Shown: piece by piece, positions 16,023 through 23,264 of the stretch
Position numbering within the stretch: position 1 is the first letter of the stretch
How the letters are laid out: each line of letters opens with the position of its first letter
Origin: Desulfobacterales bacterium
Lineage (GTDB): Bacteria; Desulfobacterota; Desulfobacteria; Desulfobacterales; JAIPEE01
Assembly: GCA_021737275.1 (NCBI GenBank)
Contig: JAIPEE010000041.1
Coordinates: 1 to 32,833, forward strand
DNA length: 32,833 nt
Direction of reading: 5' to 3'
Notes under the pieces: model-generated
What the model saw: the letters and a program-made list of their open reading frames with translations, nothing else
Told to the model about the DNA's origin: nothing
The model's database searches: none
Position numbers and translations under genes: made by a program

Positions 16023-16385
16023 ATGGATGATGAAATCAAAAAAGTTTTTAAGGTCCCTGACGTCAAAGCGGACAGGCCGTTTCTGATTCCTGATAAACGA
16101 AGAAAAAAACGTGAGAACAAGAAGCAGGGAGAAGTGGCCGGTAAGCATTTCAAACGTCTTGCAAAGGCTGCGGAAGAAGCCCATGCCGTTTTGGTAAGGG
16201 AAAAAGCGCCTTACCGGTTTTGTGTCTATGAGGAAGATGGCGAGGTGTTTATTGACCTGCTGCTTCTGGATGAGCATGGAAAAACCAGGGAAGTAAAAAA
16301 GAAAAATATTACTCACGAAGAGTTCCTGGAATGGATCGGTCATATTGAAAGAGGGGGTGGATTGATACTGGATTCGATTGTGTAA
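16023..16385 (+). CDS. Small charged hypothetical protein
   Basis: This 120-residue protein has a very basic N-terminal third (RRKKRENKK near 26-34) and a C-terminal part with an EEDGEVFIDLLLLDEHGK strand-turn-strand. That part faintly recalls FlaG-like folds, but I do not claim the family. No signal peptide or TM is seen. The start at 16023 follows GAGG by about nine bases; an ATG at 16018 is out of frame with this protein. It directly follows DUF502, so a shared transcript is likely. Confidence 0.7.
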   Translation: MDDEIKKVFKVPDVKADRPFLIPDKRRKKRENKKQGEVAGKHFKRLAKAAEEAHAVLVREKAPYRFCVYEEDGEVFIDLLLLDEHGKTREVKKKNITHEEFLEWIGHIERGGGLILDSIV

Positions 16386-16563
16386 AAAAAATATCTCACC
16401 GAACTTCACTCTATCAAGCTACGTCATGGCAGGCCCACTTCGCTTAAGTACACAAAGAACACACAGAGAAGTCTGGTGAGCGATTTCTTTAATGATTATA
16501 ATTACGAGTACAATTAAGAAAAAAGTATTTCCCGCAAGTTTTTATAGCCTGATACTTTAAAAT

Positions 16564-17169
16564 CTATTTCACCAATAACGCACACATCATTCCTGTAGAC
16601 CAGATAATATCCGCTGGAAACTGCTGTTTGCAGGAACTGTCAAACAGAATATCCACCCGTGCCGGGAACTCATCATCTTTTTCCCATAACACCAGCGTCA
16701 CAGGAAAGGCGGGAAAGGGGAAAAGTGTTATGGCGGCATCTCCAAACTTTGCAAGCGTTCCTCCCAGATCCTTTCCCTTTTGAATAAATCCGGGTGTATC
16801 ATTTTTAAATCGGTCAGCAATGTCATCAAGGGGAAGCATATGAGAGCCTTTCAAAAAAATATCGCCGCCGGGAATTTCTTTCGGACTGATAAGGCTTCCG
16901 GTTATTTGAAGAAAATTAGAACTCGCCAGGTACCAGACCACCGTCAGGGGGTAGAACTCCCAGAGTGAATCCAGAAGGGCGAGTGTTTCCGGATTTTGTG
17001 TGGATACGGATTTTTCTTTAATGGAAACCTGAATGTCATGATTAAATGATTTTACTATATATTGCATGCCGATTTTATCGTATCGAACACCCGCATTCTT
17101 GATAACGACATCAGGGTTAAGCTTATTAAGCATTTCCCATGCTGTTTTTTCTCCGGGAAAATCTGTCAT
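16564..17169 (-). CDS. DUF3786 protein
   Basis: This 201-residue soluble protein fits DUF3786: a middle part with LDSLWEFYPLTVVWYLA and GSLISPKEIPGGDIF, then GGTLAKFGDAAITLFPFPAFPVTLVLWEKDDEFPARVDILFD-type text. DUF3786 proteins are common in sulfate reducers and other strict anaerobes, often near corrinoid or CO-metabolism genes, but have no proven role. The ATG at 17169 has AAAGGAG eight bases upstream. It is transcribed alone, with a possible promoter at 17205-17234 (TTGACA-18-TAACAA, minus strand). Confidence 0.82.
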   Translation of the reverse strand: MTDFPGEKTAWEMLNKLNPDVVIKNAGVRYDKIGMQYIVKSFNHDIQVSIKEKSVSTQNPETLALLDSLWEFYPLTVVWYLASSNFLQITGSLISPKEIPGGDIFLKGSHMLPLDDIADRFKNDTPGFIQKGKDLGGTLAKFGDAAITLFPFPAFPVTLVLWEKDDEFPARVDILFDSSCKQQFPADIIWSTGMMCALLVK

Positions 17170-17316
17170 CTGTCAATCTCCTTTAATTATTTGAGGACAT
17201 CCCCTTGTTAGTTGAAAGTATGTGTTTCTGTCAAGAAAACGTTGTATTTGCTGCTTGACATAGAATGCTTATTTTATTAAAAAATCAACATTCATATGTC
17301 CATATATTAAAATCTT

Positions 17317-17478
17317 TTAGGCTCGATATTTGCCCGGCAACCGTTTTTTAAAGCGTTTGCCATGGAGGGTTTGTTGCGCGGATATAAAGGCTTTGATCTC
17401 TTCAGTCTTCAGTTCTGATGCCGGCATAAAGGATTTGCTGAACAGAGGGTGATCGGGTTTGTTCAAAAGCCCTATCAT
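17317..17478 (-). CDS. Short hypothetical frame antisense to the cheV leader
   Basis: A 53-residue basic frame (from the ATG at 17478; open to 17517) ends with GKRFKKRLPGKYRA. It has protein-like composition but no ribosome-binding site, and it occupies the region upstream of cheV on the other strand. It may be a real small gene, a decayed gene tail, or chance. I recognise no family. Confidence 0.3.
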   Translation of the reverse strand: MIGLLNKPDHPLFSKSFMPASELKTEEIKAFISAQQTLHGKRFKKRLPGKYRA

Positions 17479-17488
17479 GGTTTTGAAC
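17461..17488. promoter_or_regulatory. Inverted repeat in the cheV leader
   Basis: GTTCAAAA-N12-TTTTGAAC is a perfect 8-bp dyad ending 22 bases before the cheV ATG. It could be an operator or a 5' UTR hairpin. Confidence 0.4.
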
Positions 17489-17510
17489 GTAAATAGACCA
17501 GGAGTTTTAA

Positions 17511-18449
17511 ATGGCAAAATCTGACAGGAATGGTATTTTACTTAAATCCGGAACAAATGAAGTTGAAATTGCAGAATTTTTACTGGGCAATCAGAGTTTT
17601 GGTGTCAATGTTGCAAAAATCAAGGAGTTTGTTCCGTTTGAAGAAGATGGCTTGACATGCGTGCCCAATGCCCCGAAATCTCTGATGGGTATGTTTCTGA
17701 TCAGGGGCCGGGCGGTTCCGCTTATAGATCTTAATAGTCACCTGGAAAGGAATGAACAAACTGTTTCACAGCGACCGGTTGTTTTGGTGACGGAGTTTAA
17801 TAATGTGGTCAACGGGTTTACCATAGACAGTATCAAACGAATACACCGGCTTTCATGGGAAGAGATTAAGCCTCTCAGTCCTGTTCTGGCATCTTACAGC
17901 CCAAGAGTAACCGGATCCGTTCATATCGGTGAAGTTGAAATTATGATTCTGGATCTGGAACATATTATTACAGATGTTTTTCCGGAAAGACTTGAGGCTT
18001 TGAGACGTGCCGGAGAGGAAGTTGGTTCGGATACAAAGATGGCGGATAAAAGGGAATCCAAAAGGCTTGTTGTGGCTGAAGATTCCAATGTGATTCGAAA
18101 GCAGATATTAAGTTCACTTATCTCCGGCGGATACAAAAATATTAAGCCCTTCGAAAATGGCTTTGAAGCATTTAGATATATCAATGGCATCAAAGCGTCC
18201 GGCAGAGACGTAAAGGAAGAAGTCGATCTTGTTATTACTGATATCGAGATGCCGCATATGGACGGTTTGACCCTCTGCAAAAGAATCAAGAAAACGCTTC
18301 AGCTTTCCTCTCTGCCTGTGGTGGTGTTTTCATCACTGATAAATGAGCAGATGTCGAGAAAGTGTAAAAGCGTCGGGGCAGACGGCCAGATTACAAAACC
18401 GGAGATAAAAGAACTGGCAAAGCTGGTTGATGGCCTGCTGTATATTTGA
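17511..18449 (+). CDS. cheV: CheV chemotaxis coupling protein (CheW-receiver)
   Basis: This 312-residue protein has a CheW-like domain (about 18-160, with FGVNVAKIKEFVPF and RGRAVPLIDL) and a C-terminal receiver (about 185-305). The receiver has acidic residues Glu190/Asp191, phosphoacceptor Asp244 (VITDIEMPHMDG), Ser274 and Lys296 (TKPE). CheV couples chemoreceptors to CheA in the cytoplasm and helps adaptation through phosphorylation of its receiver. The ATG at 17511 has CAGGAG six bases upstream. No other chemotaxis gene is adjacent, so it acts in trans. Confidence 0.93.
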   Translation: MAKSDRNGILLKSGTNEVEIAEFLLGNQSFGVNVAKIKEFVPFEEDGLTCVPNAPKSLMGMFLIRGRAVPLIDLNSHLERNEQTVSQRPVVLVTEFNNVVNGFTIDSIKRIHRLSWEEIKPLSPVLASYSPRVTGSVHIGEVEIMILDLEHIITDVFPERLEALRRAGEEVGSDTKMADKRESKRLVVAEDSNVIRKQILSSLISGGYKNIKPFENGFEAFRYINGIKASGRDVKEEVDLVITDIEMPHMDGLTLCKRIKKTLQLSSLPVVVFSSLINEQMSRKCKSVGADGQITKPEIKELAKLVDGLLYI

Positions 18450-18640
18450 TGATTCCGGACCGGCGGGCAGGACAAATCGGTCATTCGTATGCAGACAATG
18501 AGACTATGATCTGGAACAATCTGATGACACATCCCCCACACGGGATGATTATATGCACCAGGGGGTTTGATGAAGAGGGTATGCAAGCGGCTTGCAGATC
18601 CGGAAGCCGTATCGTCAGGAGGCTTAAAAAAGAACCTTAA
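18449..18640 (+). CDS. Doubtful short frame coupled to cheV
   Basis: The ATG overlaps the last base of the cheV stop (TGATG) and the frame runs 63 residues (includes MIICTRGFDEEGMQAACRSG). Overlap suggests coupling, but no family is recognised and there is no ribosome-binding site of its own beyond cheV coding sequence. Confidence 0.25.
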   Translation: MIPDRRAGQIGHSYADNETMIWNNLMTHPPHGMIICTRGFDEEGMQAACRSGSRIVRRLKKEP

Positions 18641-18704
18641 TCGGATACAGATCTTTTTCAGAATCTTTAAAGCAGTATATAAAAAAATACATAGCTAAAG
18701 GTTT

Positions 18705-18956
18705 TCAGGCGCAGAGGCGCTGAAGCATTTTATCAATTTTTTGTGAAAAAGAGGCGGGCATACAATTTTGCCTCAAACTTTTACAGATAGTAATTGTTTT
18801 TTTCAATGTTTTTAAGCAATTATCACATTCCAGACATGACTCAACATGTCGGCGGATCTGTTCACATGATGCATCATCAAGCTCACCGTCAATATATTCC
18901 GACAGTTTTTCAAAAAGTTTAATGCATGATTTATGGCTGTGTCCCTGTTCAGTCAT
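18705..18956 (-). CDS. Zinc-finger anti-sigma factor
   Basis: A small protein of 83 residues with the anti-sigma zinc-binding motif HVESCLEC (HX3CX2C) after a helix containing LSEYIDGELD, the zf-HC2/ZAS layout. It is soluble: no TM helix follows the zinc finger, so it resembles redox- or cytoplasm-sensing ZAS proteins more than membrane-spanning ones. The ATG at 18956 overlaps the end of the sigma gene and has AAGGAG ten bases upstream. By position it should bind and inhibit the upstream ECF sigma factor. Extra Cys residues (CDNC, CKSLRQNC) might add redox sensitivity. Confidence 0.85.
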   Translation of the reverse strand: MTEQGHSHKSCIKLFEKLSEYIDGELDDASCEQIRRHVESCLECDNCLKTLKKTITICKSLRQNCMPASFSQKIDKMLQRLCA

Positions 18957-19566
18957 TTTCAAAATACTCCTTCAGCTTCTCTCTCATATATAGCCGGGCT
19001 CTGTGCAGTCTTACCTTAACATTAGAGGTAGAGATATTGAGAATCTTTCCTGTATCGTCACTGCTGAACCCCTCAATATCTCTTAATACAAATACAAGTC
19101 TGTATTTTTCAGGAAGAGAGAGTACTCCCTGTTTTATAATTTCACCCAATTCATCCGTTAGCAGCTGATCAATCGGTCGTGTCGCCCATTCAGGCAATCC
19201 ATCCGGGATATTATCCATATCTTCAGGGATGAAATCATCAAGTGACAGCTCCCGTTCCGGAGCAGATTTTGTTTTCCGCTTTTTTTTCATACAGGCATTT
19301 ATTGCAATTCGAAAAAGCCAGTTTTTAAACGTTGACTCCTTCCTGAAGCCGTCGAGGTGCTCATAAGCGTTTAAAAAAGCATCCTGAACCATCTCTTCGG
19401 CATCGCGAATTTCCCCGCACACTCTAAACCCGAAATTGAAAAGCGGCTGCTCATATTTTTTTACCAGGTTATAAAACAGTTCCGAATGGCCTGCATTAAT
19501 GGCATCTACAAGCTTAAAATCATTTTCCTGGATGGTCATCTGCGGCTGATTTTTTTCTTTTGTCAT
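18949..19566 (-). CDS. ECF sigma factor (RpoE-like)
   Basis: This 205-residue ECF sigma factor has region 2 (about 15-90, with RDAEEMVQDAFLNAYEHLDGFR and FKNWLFRIAINAC) and region 4 (about 140-195, with LPEKYRLVFVLRDIEGFSSDDTG and ISTSNVKVRLHRAR). It should direct RNA polymerase to its own promoters. It overlaps a zinc-finger anti-sigma gene, the usual regulator pair. Both lie at the end of a minus-strand run with a redox membrane module and mobB, so they may control that module or respond to its state. The ATG at 19566 has AAGAAAAG upstream. Confidence 0.92.
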   Translation of the reverse strand: MTKEKNQPQMTIQENDFKLVDAINAGHSELFYNLVKKYEQPLFNFGFRVCGEIRDAEEMVQDAFLNAYEHLDGFRKESTFKNWLFRIAINACMKKKRKTKSAPERELSLDDFIPEDMDNIPDGLPEWATRPIDQLLTDELGEIIKQGVLSLPEKYRLVFVLRDIEGFSSDDTGKILNISTSNVKVRLHRARLYMREKLKEYFEND

Positions 19567-19597
19567 CTTTTCTTGTCACCTGACAAGCATTTTTCAT

Positions 19598-19687
19598 TCA
19601 CGTTGAAATACCTAACTTCGGCAGTATATAAGCCTGCAGAAGAAACCAGATTAGAAAAAATCCTATAAATATTAACGCTTCTACCAT
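19598..19687 (-). CDS. 29-residue single-TM membrane peptide
   Basis: A frame starting MVEALIFIG and ending ILPKLGIST has a continuous hydrophobic helix (about 4-22) and an AAGGAG six bases before its ATG. It sits nine bases after the cytochrome b stop and 31 before the sigma gene, so it fills the gap exactly. Small single-TM subunits accompany several cytochrome b and oxidoreductase complexes. The strong ribosome-binding site and placement support translation; function is inference. Confidence 0.65.
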   Translation of the reverse strand: MVEALIFIGFFLIWFLLQAYILPKLGIST

Positions 19688-19696
19688 TTTATCTCC

Positions 19697-20185
19697 TTAC
19701 CTTAAAGTTAATTGTTCTTTTGTTAACGGCAGTACCCAGCTCTTTTTGAAAATGACCGCATAAAATGAAACCATAAAAAGAATGATAACAAGACTAATGT
19801 GTATAATATCCAGAAAAATAATAAAGCCGGAAGAGAGATATACGTCCGACAGGTTTCGATATACCAGGAAAGCACCGGATAAAATAATACCCAGCAGCAT
19901 AACAACACGCACATAACCTGAAATGGTGATCCGTATATGTTTGCGATATTCTAAAAGATACAATGTTATCATATATCCTGAAATACACAGAAAAATGGCA
20001 GCACCAAGATAGTGAATATAATGCGTAACATAAAATTCCGCCAGCCAGCCGAGGCCCGGGATATCGGCAATATAGTATCTTTTAAAAATCGGCATCTGGG
20101 CAAAACCGCTCAGTGTTAGAAAAAACAGCGTAAACAGATATACCGGACGGACGATTTTGTGTTGAGCTAATAATTGATTACGCAT
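19697..20185 (-). CDS. Cytochrome b-type membrane subunit
   Basis: A 162-residue protein with four TM helices (about 15-30, 52-79, 88-110, 121-146). His9, His55, His58 and His129 are positioned near helices and are plausible haem b ligands, as in formate dehydrogenase/hydrogenase cytochrome b subunits. It should carry electrons between the exported ferredoxin encoded just upstream and the quinone pool. The ATG at 20185 has GGAGG eight bases upstream and overlaps the ferredoxin stop by eight bases, which fixes the pairing. An earlier ATG at 20209 would overlap more and lacks a site. The exact family is not certain. Confidence 0.7.
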   Translation of the reverse strand: MRNQLLAQHKIVRPVYLFTLFFLTLSGFAQMPIFKRYYIADIPGLGWLAEFYVTHYIHYLGAAIFLCISGYMITLYLLEYRKHIRITISGYVRVVMLLGIILSGAFLVYRNLSDVYLSSGFIIFLDIIHISLVIILFMVSFYAVIFKKSWVLPLTKEQLTLR

Positions 20186-21158
20186 GATCATTACCTCCGT
20201 TATCGGCATTTTTTGACATCAAAAACAGTTTTCCTGCGGCGGCGGCAATTCCTGCAACCGGCGCAAGGAGCATAGCCGTGGTCAGGTTATTGGCATCGGC
20301 CATGGTATCTTTGGCAGCGCTAAAATGAGGTTTGCCATCTCCTTTTTCAATAGCTGCTTCAATTTCTTCAAAAGGTACCGGGGAGACATAAATTGTATTG
20401 GTGCCGCCATTTTCATGCTCACCATAGATATATCCATTTATTGATTTGGCCAGTTCATGTGCTTTTTTGATAATTTCATCCCGTGGCCCTATCGTTTGAA
20501 CCCCTTCAGGGCAGGCTTCAATGCAGGCCGGTATTTCTCCATCAGCAATGCGATCATAACAGCGATCGCATTTATACATCACACCGTTACCGGCAAGGGA
20601 GGGAAGAATATCAAGATATAATCCGGTACCGGTCTGACGCTGCGGAATATCCCAGGGACAGACGGATTTACACTTTGATCCGCCGAGGCAAAGGTCGGAA
20701 TCAATTCTTGATAGTCCATTTTCTTGTTGTTTTGCCGCACCCCAGGGACAAAGTTTTACACACGGCGGGTTTTTACAGTGCATGCAACGGCGCGGGATAG
20801 TCAGCGTCGTCTTTTCACCATTAACCATAACTGTTGCACTCTGGATAAAGAGCCAGTTATACGGCGTCAGCCTGTCTGTGACATCCTGCTTATCGGACCA
20901 GTCTTCCACCTTAACCCGGGATGGAACCATTTTAGGAAAGGGCTTTTCAGGTTTTGGATATTTATTAAAATTGCTTTCATTACAGGCATAAACACACTCT
21001 TCACAGCCGATACAATCGCTGATATTAATTAATGTTGCCAGTTGCTTGTCGTTACCGGGTGTTTTAATGGCTGCTGCTGCCGCACCGCCGGTTGCCAGGG
21101 TGCAGGCGGCAGCCATTCCACCTTTTAAAAATGAGCGCCGGGATAATTTTCCAGACAT
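20178..21158 (-). CDS. Tat-exported multi-cluster ferredoxin subunit (FdnH/HybA-like)
   Basis: A 326-residue protein with a twin-arginine signal (SRRSFLKGG at about 6-14) and the cysteine pattern of the beta subunits of formate dehydrogenase-N, HybA and PsrB. The groups are CIGCEECVYAC (49-59), CMHCKNPPCVKLC (125-137), CLGGSKCKSVC (157-167) and CDRC...CIEAC (197-216). The third group has Gly where the second Cys is normal (position 160), so one cluster may be [3Fe-4S]. A C-terminal hydrophobic helix (about 293-315) would anchor it to the membrane. The start at 21158 follows GGAGG; an upstream GTG is less likely. It should pass electrons from a periplasmic enzyme to the adjacent cytochrome b, but no catalytic subunit is encoded here. 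Confidence 0.85.
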   Translation of the reverse strand: MSGKLSRRSFLKGGMAAACTLATGGAAAAAIKTPGNDKQLATLINISDCIGCEECVYACNESNFNKYPKPEKPFPKMVPSRVKVEDWSDKQDVTDRLTPYNWLFIQSATVMVNGEKTTLTIPRRCMHCKNPPCVKLCPWGAAKQQENGLSRIDSDLCLGGSKCKSVCPWDIPQRQTGTGLYLDILPSLAGNGVMYKCDRCYDRIADGEIPACIEACPEGVQTIGPRDEIIKKAHELAKSINGYIYGEHENGGTNTIYVSPVPFEEIEAAIEKGDGKPHFSAAKDTMADANNLTTAMLLAPVAGIAAAAGKLFLMSKNADNGGNDHA

Positions 21159-21242
21159 ATGGCCTCCATAAAGTTGATTCACAAAATCGGGATTCTTACC
21201 GTCAGTAAATATAGAGTCGGATTTTTAAAAAAGGTTACAAAA

Positions 21243-22028
21243 TTATATTTTAATATTCTGTGAAATATAATCACGGACACTCTGAACAGCCATGATAATA
21301 TCTTTAGATTGGGGAAGTGTTGCCGCGATCCGGTCAATAATCTTTTTTTCCGATACATGTTTCAGTGCAGCCGTATAATTCAGATCAAATACCCAGCTTA
21401 TCTGAAGAAGTTTAAAATCATTAACCGTTTTCAGGTTCTCCATGCGGCCAGGCATTTTTGCCTGAAGGCTCTCAATGAAATGTTGAGAATATTGCGGTGT
21501 ATCAGGCAGGCCGATCACAATCGTGGAATCAGAAACTGATGACATCTGTTTATAATGTGCGATCATGACATGCCAGATGTCCAGCTTGTCTGCGTCTCTG
21601 ATGAGTTTCATAAACATAAGGGCTTTTTCATTTGAGGATACAGGCAGATTCAATGCATTGTGCCCGGCAATGGCGCCGGCAATGAAACGTTTTTCCTTAA
21701 TCGTGCATCGATTCAGAATGCCGGCTGCTGAAAGCTGTCTCAGACCCAGTTTTGCATGATTTACCGAGGCTGAATCTTTAAATGTGCCAAATTGTTTAAA
21801 CTGTTCAAAACGGCCGACATCATGAAAGAGTGCAATGGTTTCAGCGATAAATATGTCATCAATCGGCAGGTCCAGAGATCGGGCGAGCATAATAATGTTC
21901 CGGCGGACACGACGGGTGTGATCTTCCTTGAGATGCATCGCATCGTTATGGGTATGGTTATCCGTATAATAACCTGAGACATACCGGGTAAACCAGGAAT
22001 CAAAAAAGTTTAGATCTTCATGGGTCAT
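21243..22028 (-). CDS. HD-domain phosphohydrolase
   Basis: A 261-residue HD-superfamily protein. Metal ligands are His37 (EDHTRRV), His69-Asp70 (LFHDVGRF) and an Asp in RDADKLD (about 145-150), the H...HD...D pattern of divalent-metal phosphohydrolases. It lacks the GYP motif, so it is not an obvious c-di-GMP HD-GYP enzyme. Its substrate (a nucleotide or other phosphoester) is unknown. Its ATG overlaps the mobB stop by four bases, linking it to cofactor metabolism by position. An 84-base gap separates it from the ferredoxin gene. Confidence 0.85.
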   Translation of the reverse strand: MTHEDLNFFDSWFTRYVSGYYTDNHTHNDAMHLKEDHTRRVRRNIIMLARSLDLPIDDIFIAETIALFHDVGRFEQFKQFGTFKDSASVNHAKLGLRQLSAAGILNRCTIKEKRFIAGAIAGHNALNLPVSSNEKALMFMKLIRDADKLDIWHVMIAHYKQMSSVSDSTIVIGLPDTPQYSQHFIESLQAKMPGRMENLKTVNDFKLLQISWVFDLNYTAALKHVSEKKIIDRIAATLPQSKDIIMAVQSVRDYISQNIKI

Positions 22029-22507
22029 AAGATCTTTTTTTCAATATAATCAGTAAGTTCAATTATTGACTCAAGTCCAAACCTGGGTACATTAAGGTCG
22101 ATATCGATATCCGTAACGACGGCAATCAGGCTTTTATGGTCAAGGCAGACAGGCTCCTTATGATTATCTGAACGAATGACTTCAATTTTGGGCGTTTCCG
22201 TTCGTTTAAACCCTTCGGTGATAACAAGATCCATATCGGGGAAATATTTTTCAAGTGCTGCGGGAGAATCCGCTGTTTCGTTTTTGATCATCGCAATTTT
22301 ATCTTTGGATGATAACATAACTGCGTCTGCACCGGCTCTCATATGCTGAAAACTGTCTTTGTCTTCACGGTCCACATCAAATCCGTGGAAAGCATGCTTG
22401 ATGATGCCAACCCTGTAGCCCTTTTTTTTAAGTTCAGGAATAAGTTTCGCAATAAGTGTGGTTTTGCCTGAATCGGAATTTCCAACAATAGATATAACTG
22501 GCGGCAT
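22025..22507 (-). CDS. mobB: MobB, molybdopterin-guanine dinucleotide adapter
   Basis: A 160-residue P-loop GTPase with Walker A GNSDSGKTTL (9-18), the MobB-type IIKHAFHGFDVDREDKDSFQH, RAGADAVML, and DLVITEGFKR. MobB assists MobA in making or delivering bis-MGD cofactor to molybdenum/tungsten enzymes in the cytoplasm. It heads the minus-strand run, overlapping the HD gene by four bases. Its presence next to a formate-dehydrogenase-type ferredoxin subunit suggests that the partner enzyme is a molybdopterin protein encoded elsewhere. Confidence 0.9.
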   Translation of the reverse strand: MPPVISIVGNSDSGKTTLIAKLIPELKKKGYRVGIIKHAFHGFDVDREDKDSFQHMRAGADAVMLSSKDKIAMIKNETADSPAALEKYFPDMDLVITEGFKRTETPKIEVIRSDNHKEPVCLDHKSLIAVVTDIDIDLNVPRFGLESIIELTDYIEKKIL

Positions 22508-22535
22508 TATTTTCCCTTATTCTTAAAATTTAATT

Positions 22536-22550
22536 GTATGCAACGCATAC
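22536..22550. promoter_or_regulatory. Dyad in the mobB leader
   Basis: GTATGC-AAC-GCATAC is a perfect 6-bp dyad with a 3-base centre, starting 29 bases upstream of mobB and just downstream of the candidate promoter. It does not match the ModE site I know of. Operator candidate. Confidence 0.35.
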
Positions 22551-22565
22551 CTGTGAACTCAATGG

Positions 22566-22594
22566 AAACTAATCTGCAAAAACTGACTTGTCAA
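22566..22594 (-). promoter_or_regulatory. Candidate promoter of the mobB operon
   Basis: On the minus strand TTGACA (22594-22589) is followed after 17 bases by TAGTTT (22571-22566). The -35 is perfect and the -10 weak. Confidence 0.4.
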
Positions 22595-22835
22595 GATTAT
22601 TGCCGGATATGATAATTCCTGTTAAAAAATATACTACTGATATACTTGATAATATGAATTTTTTATTAAATATAAAATCCGTTTTATCAGCAACGTTTTC
22701 TTTTGACATCAGGATTTATTTTTATATAATGAGTTCAATTTTTTTCATAAATCAGTCGGTCGTTGGCATTCCCGAACATTTTGACATATAGCAGCATTGT
22801 TCTCATAAAGAGCCAATCAACAAAAGGAGAAAACC
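22595..22835. other. Rest of the divergent intergenic region between mobB and the TPR gene
   Basis: The full gap (22508-22835) is 328 bases. Apart from the two mobB elements listed, this part is AT-rich. A 67-residue open frame at 22588-22791 has no ribosome-binding site and looks spurious. AAAGGAG before the TPR start is the only clear signal. Confidence 0.4.
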
Positions 22836-23264
22836 ATGAAAACAAAAAGTATCAAGTTGTCTGTTTTTATATCAATATTTTTATTAGTTCTGATTCTGAG
22901 TGTTGGACAGGCTTTTTCAAATGAGTTTTTTGACGGGCTGACCACATATGAAAAAGCAACGTTCAGTGCAACATATGGAAATGATAAAGCCGCTATTGTC
23001 TATTTCAATAAGGCCATTAAAGAAGATCCGGCAAATATCGATGCCTATTTTTATATGGGTATTTCCTACGGAGAGCTGGGTGAATATGGTAAGGCCATTT
23101 CATCAATAACAGTAGCCATTAATCTTTCACCTGATAACGGCAATTACTATTTTGGCCGTGGCAGAATTTATATGATGTCCGGTGATCAGGAAAAAGCTAT
23201 GGCTGATATTACACAGGCTGCCACACTTGGTAATAAAGATGCTATTAACTATCTGGATAGATAA
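22836..23264 (+). CDS. Exported tetratricopeptide-repeat protein
   Basis: A 142-residue protein with an N-terminal signal peptide (about 1-29, hydrophobic core FISIFLLVLILSV) and three TPR units, including AIVYFNKAIKEDPANIDAYF, YMGISYGELGEYGKAISSIT and a third ending EKAMADITQAATLG. It should be a small periplasmic scaffold; partners are unknown. AAAGGAG lies six bases before the ATG. The gene runs convergent with the MFS gene and overlaps it by 20 bases at the 3' end. Confidence 0.8.
   Translation: MKTKSIKLSVFISIFLLVLILSVGQAFSNEFFDGLTTYEKATFSATYGNDKAAIVYFNKAIKEDPANIDAYFYMGISYGELGEYGKAISSITVAINLSPDNGNYYFGRGRIYMMSGDQEKAMADITQAATLGNKDAINYLDR

Noticed and set aside
22588-22791. 67-residue open frame in the mobB-TPR gap
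   Set aside because: AT-rich chance frame without a ribosome-binding site; composition does not resemble a protein of the neighbourhood.
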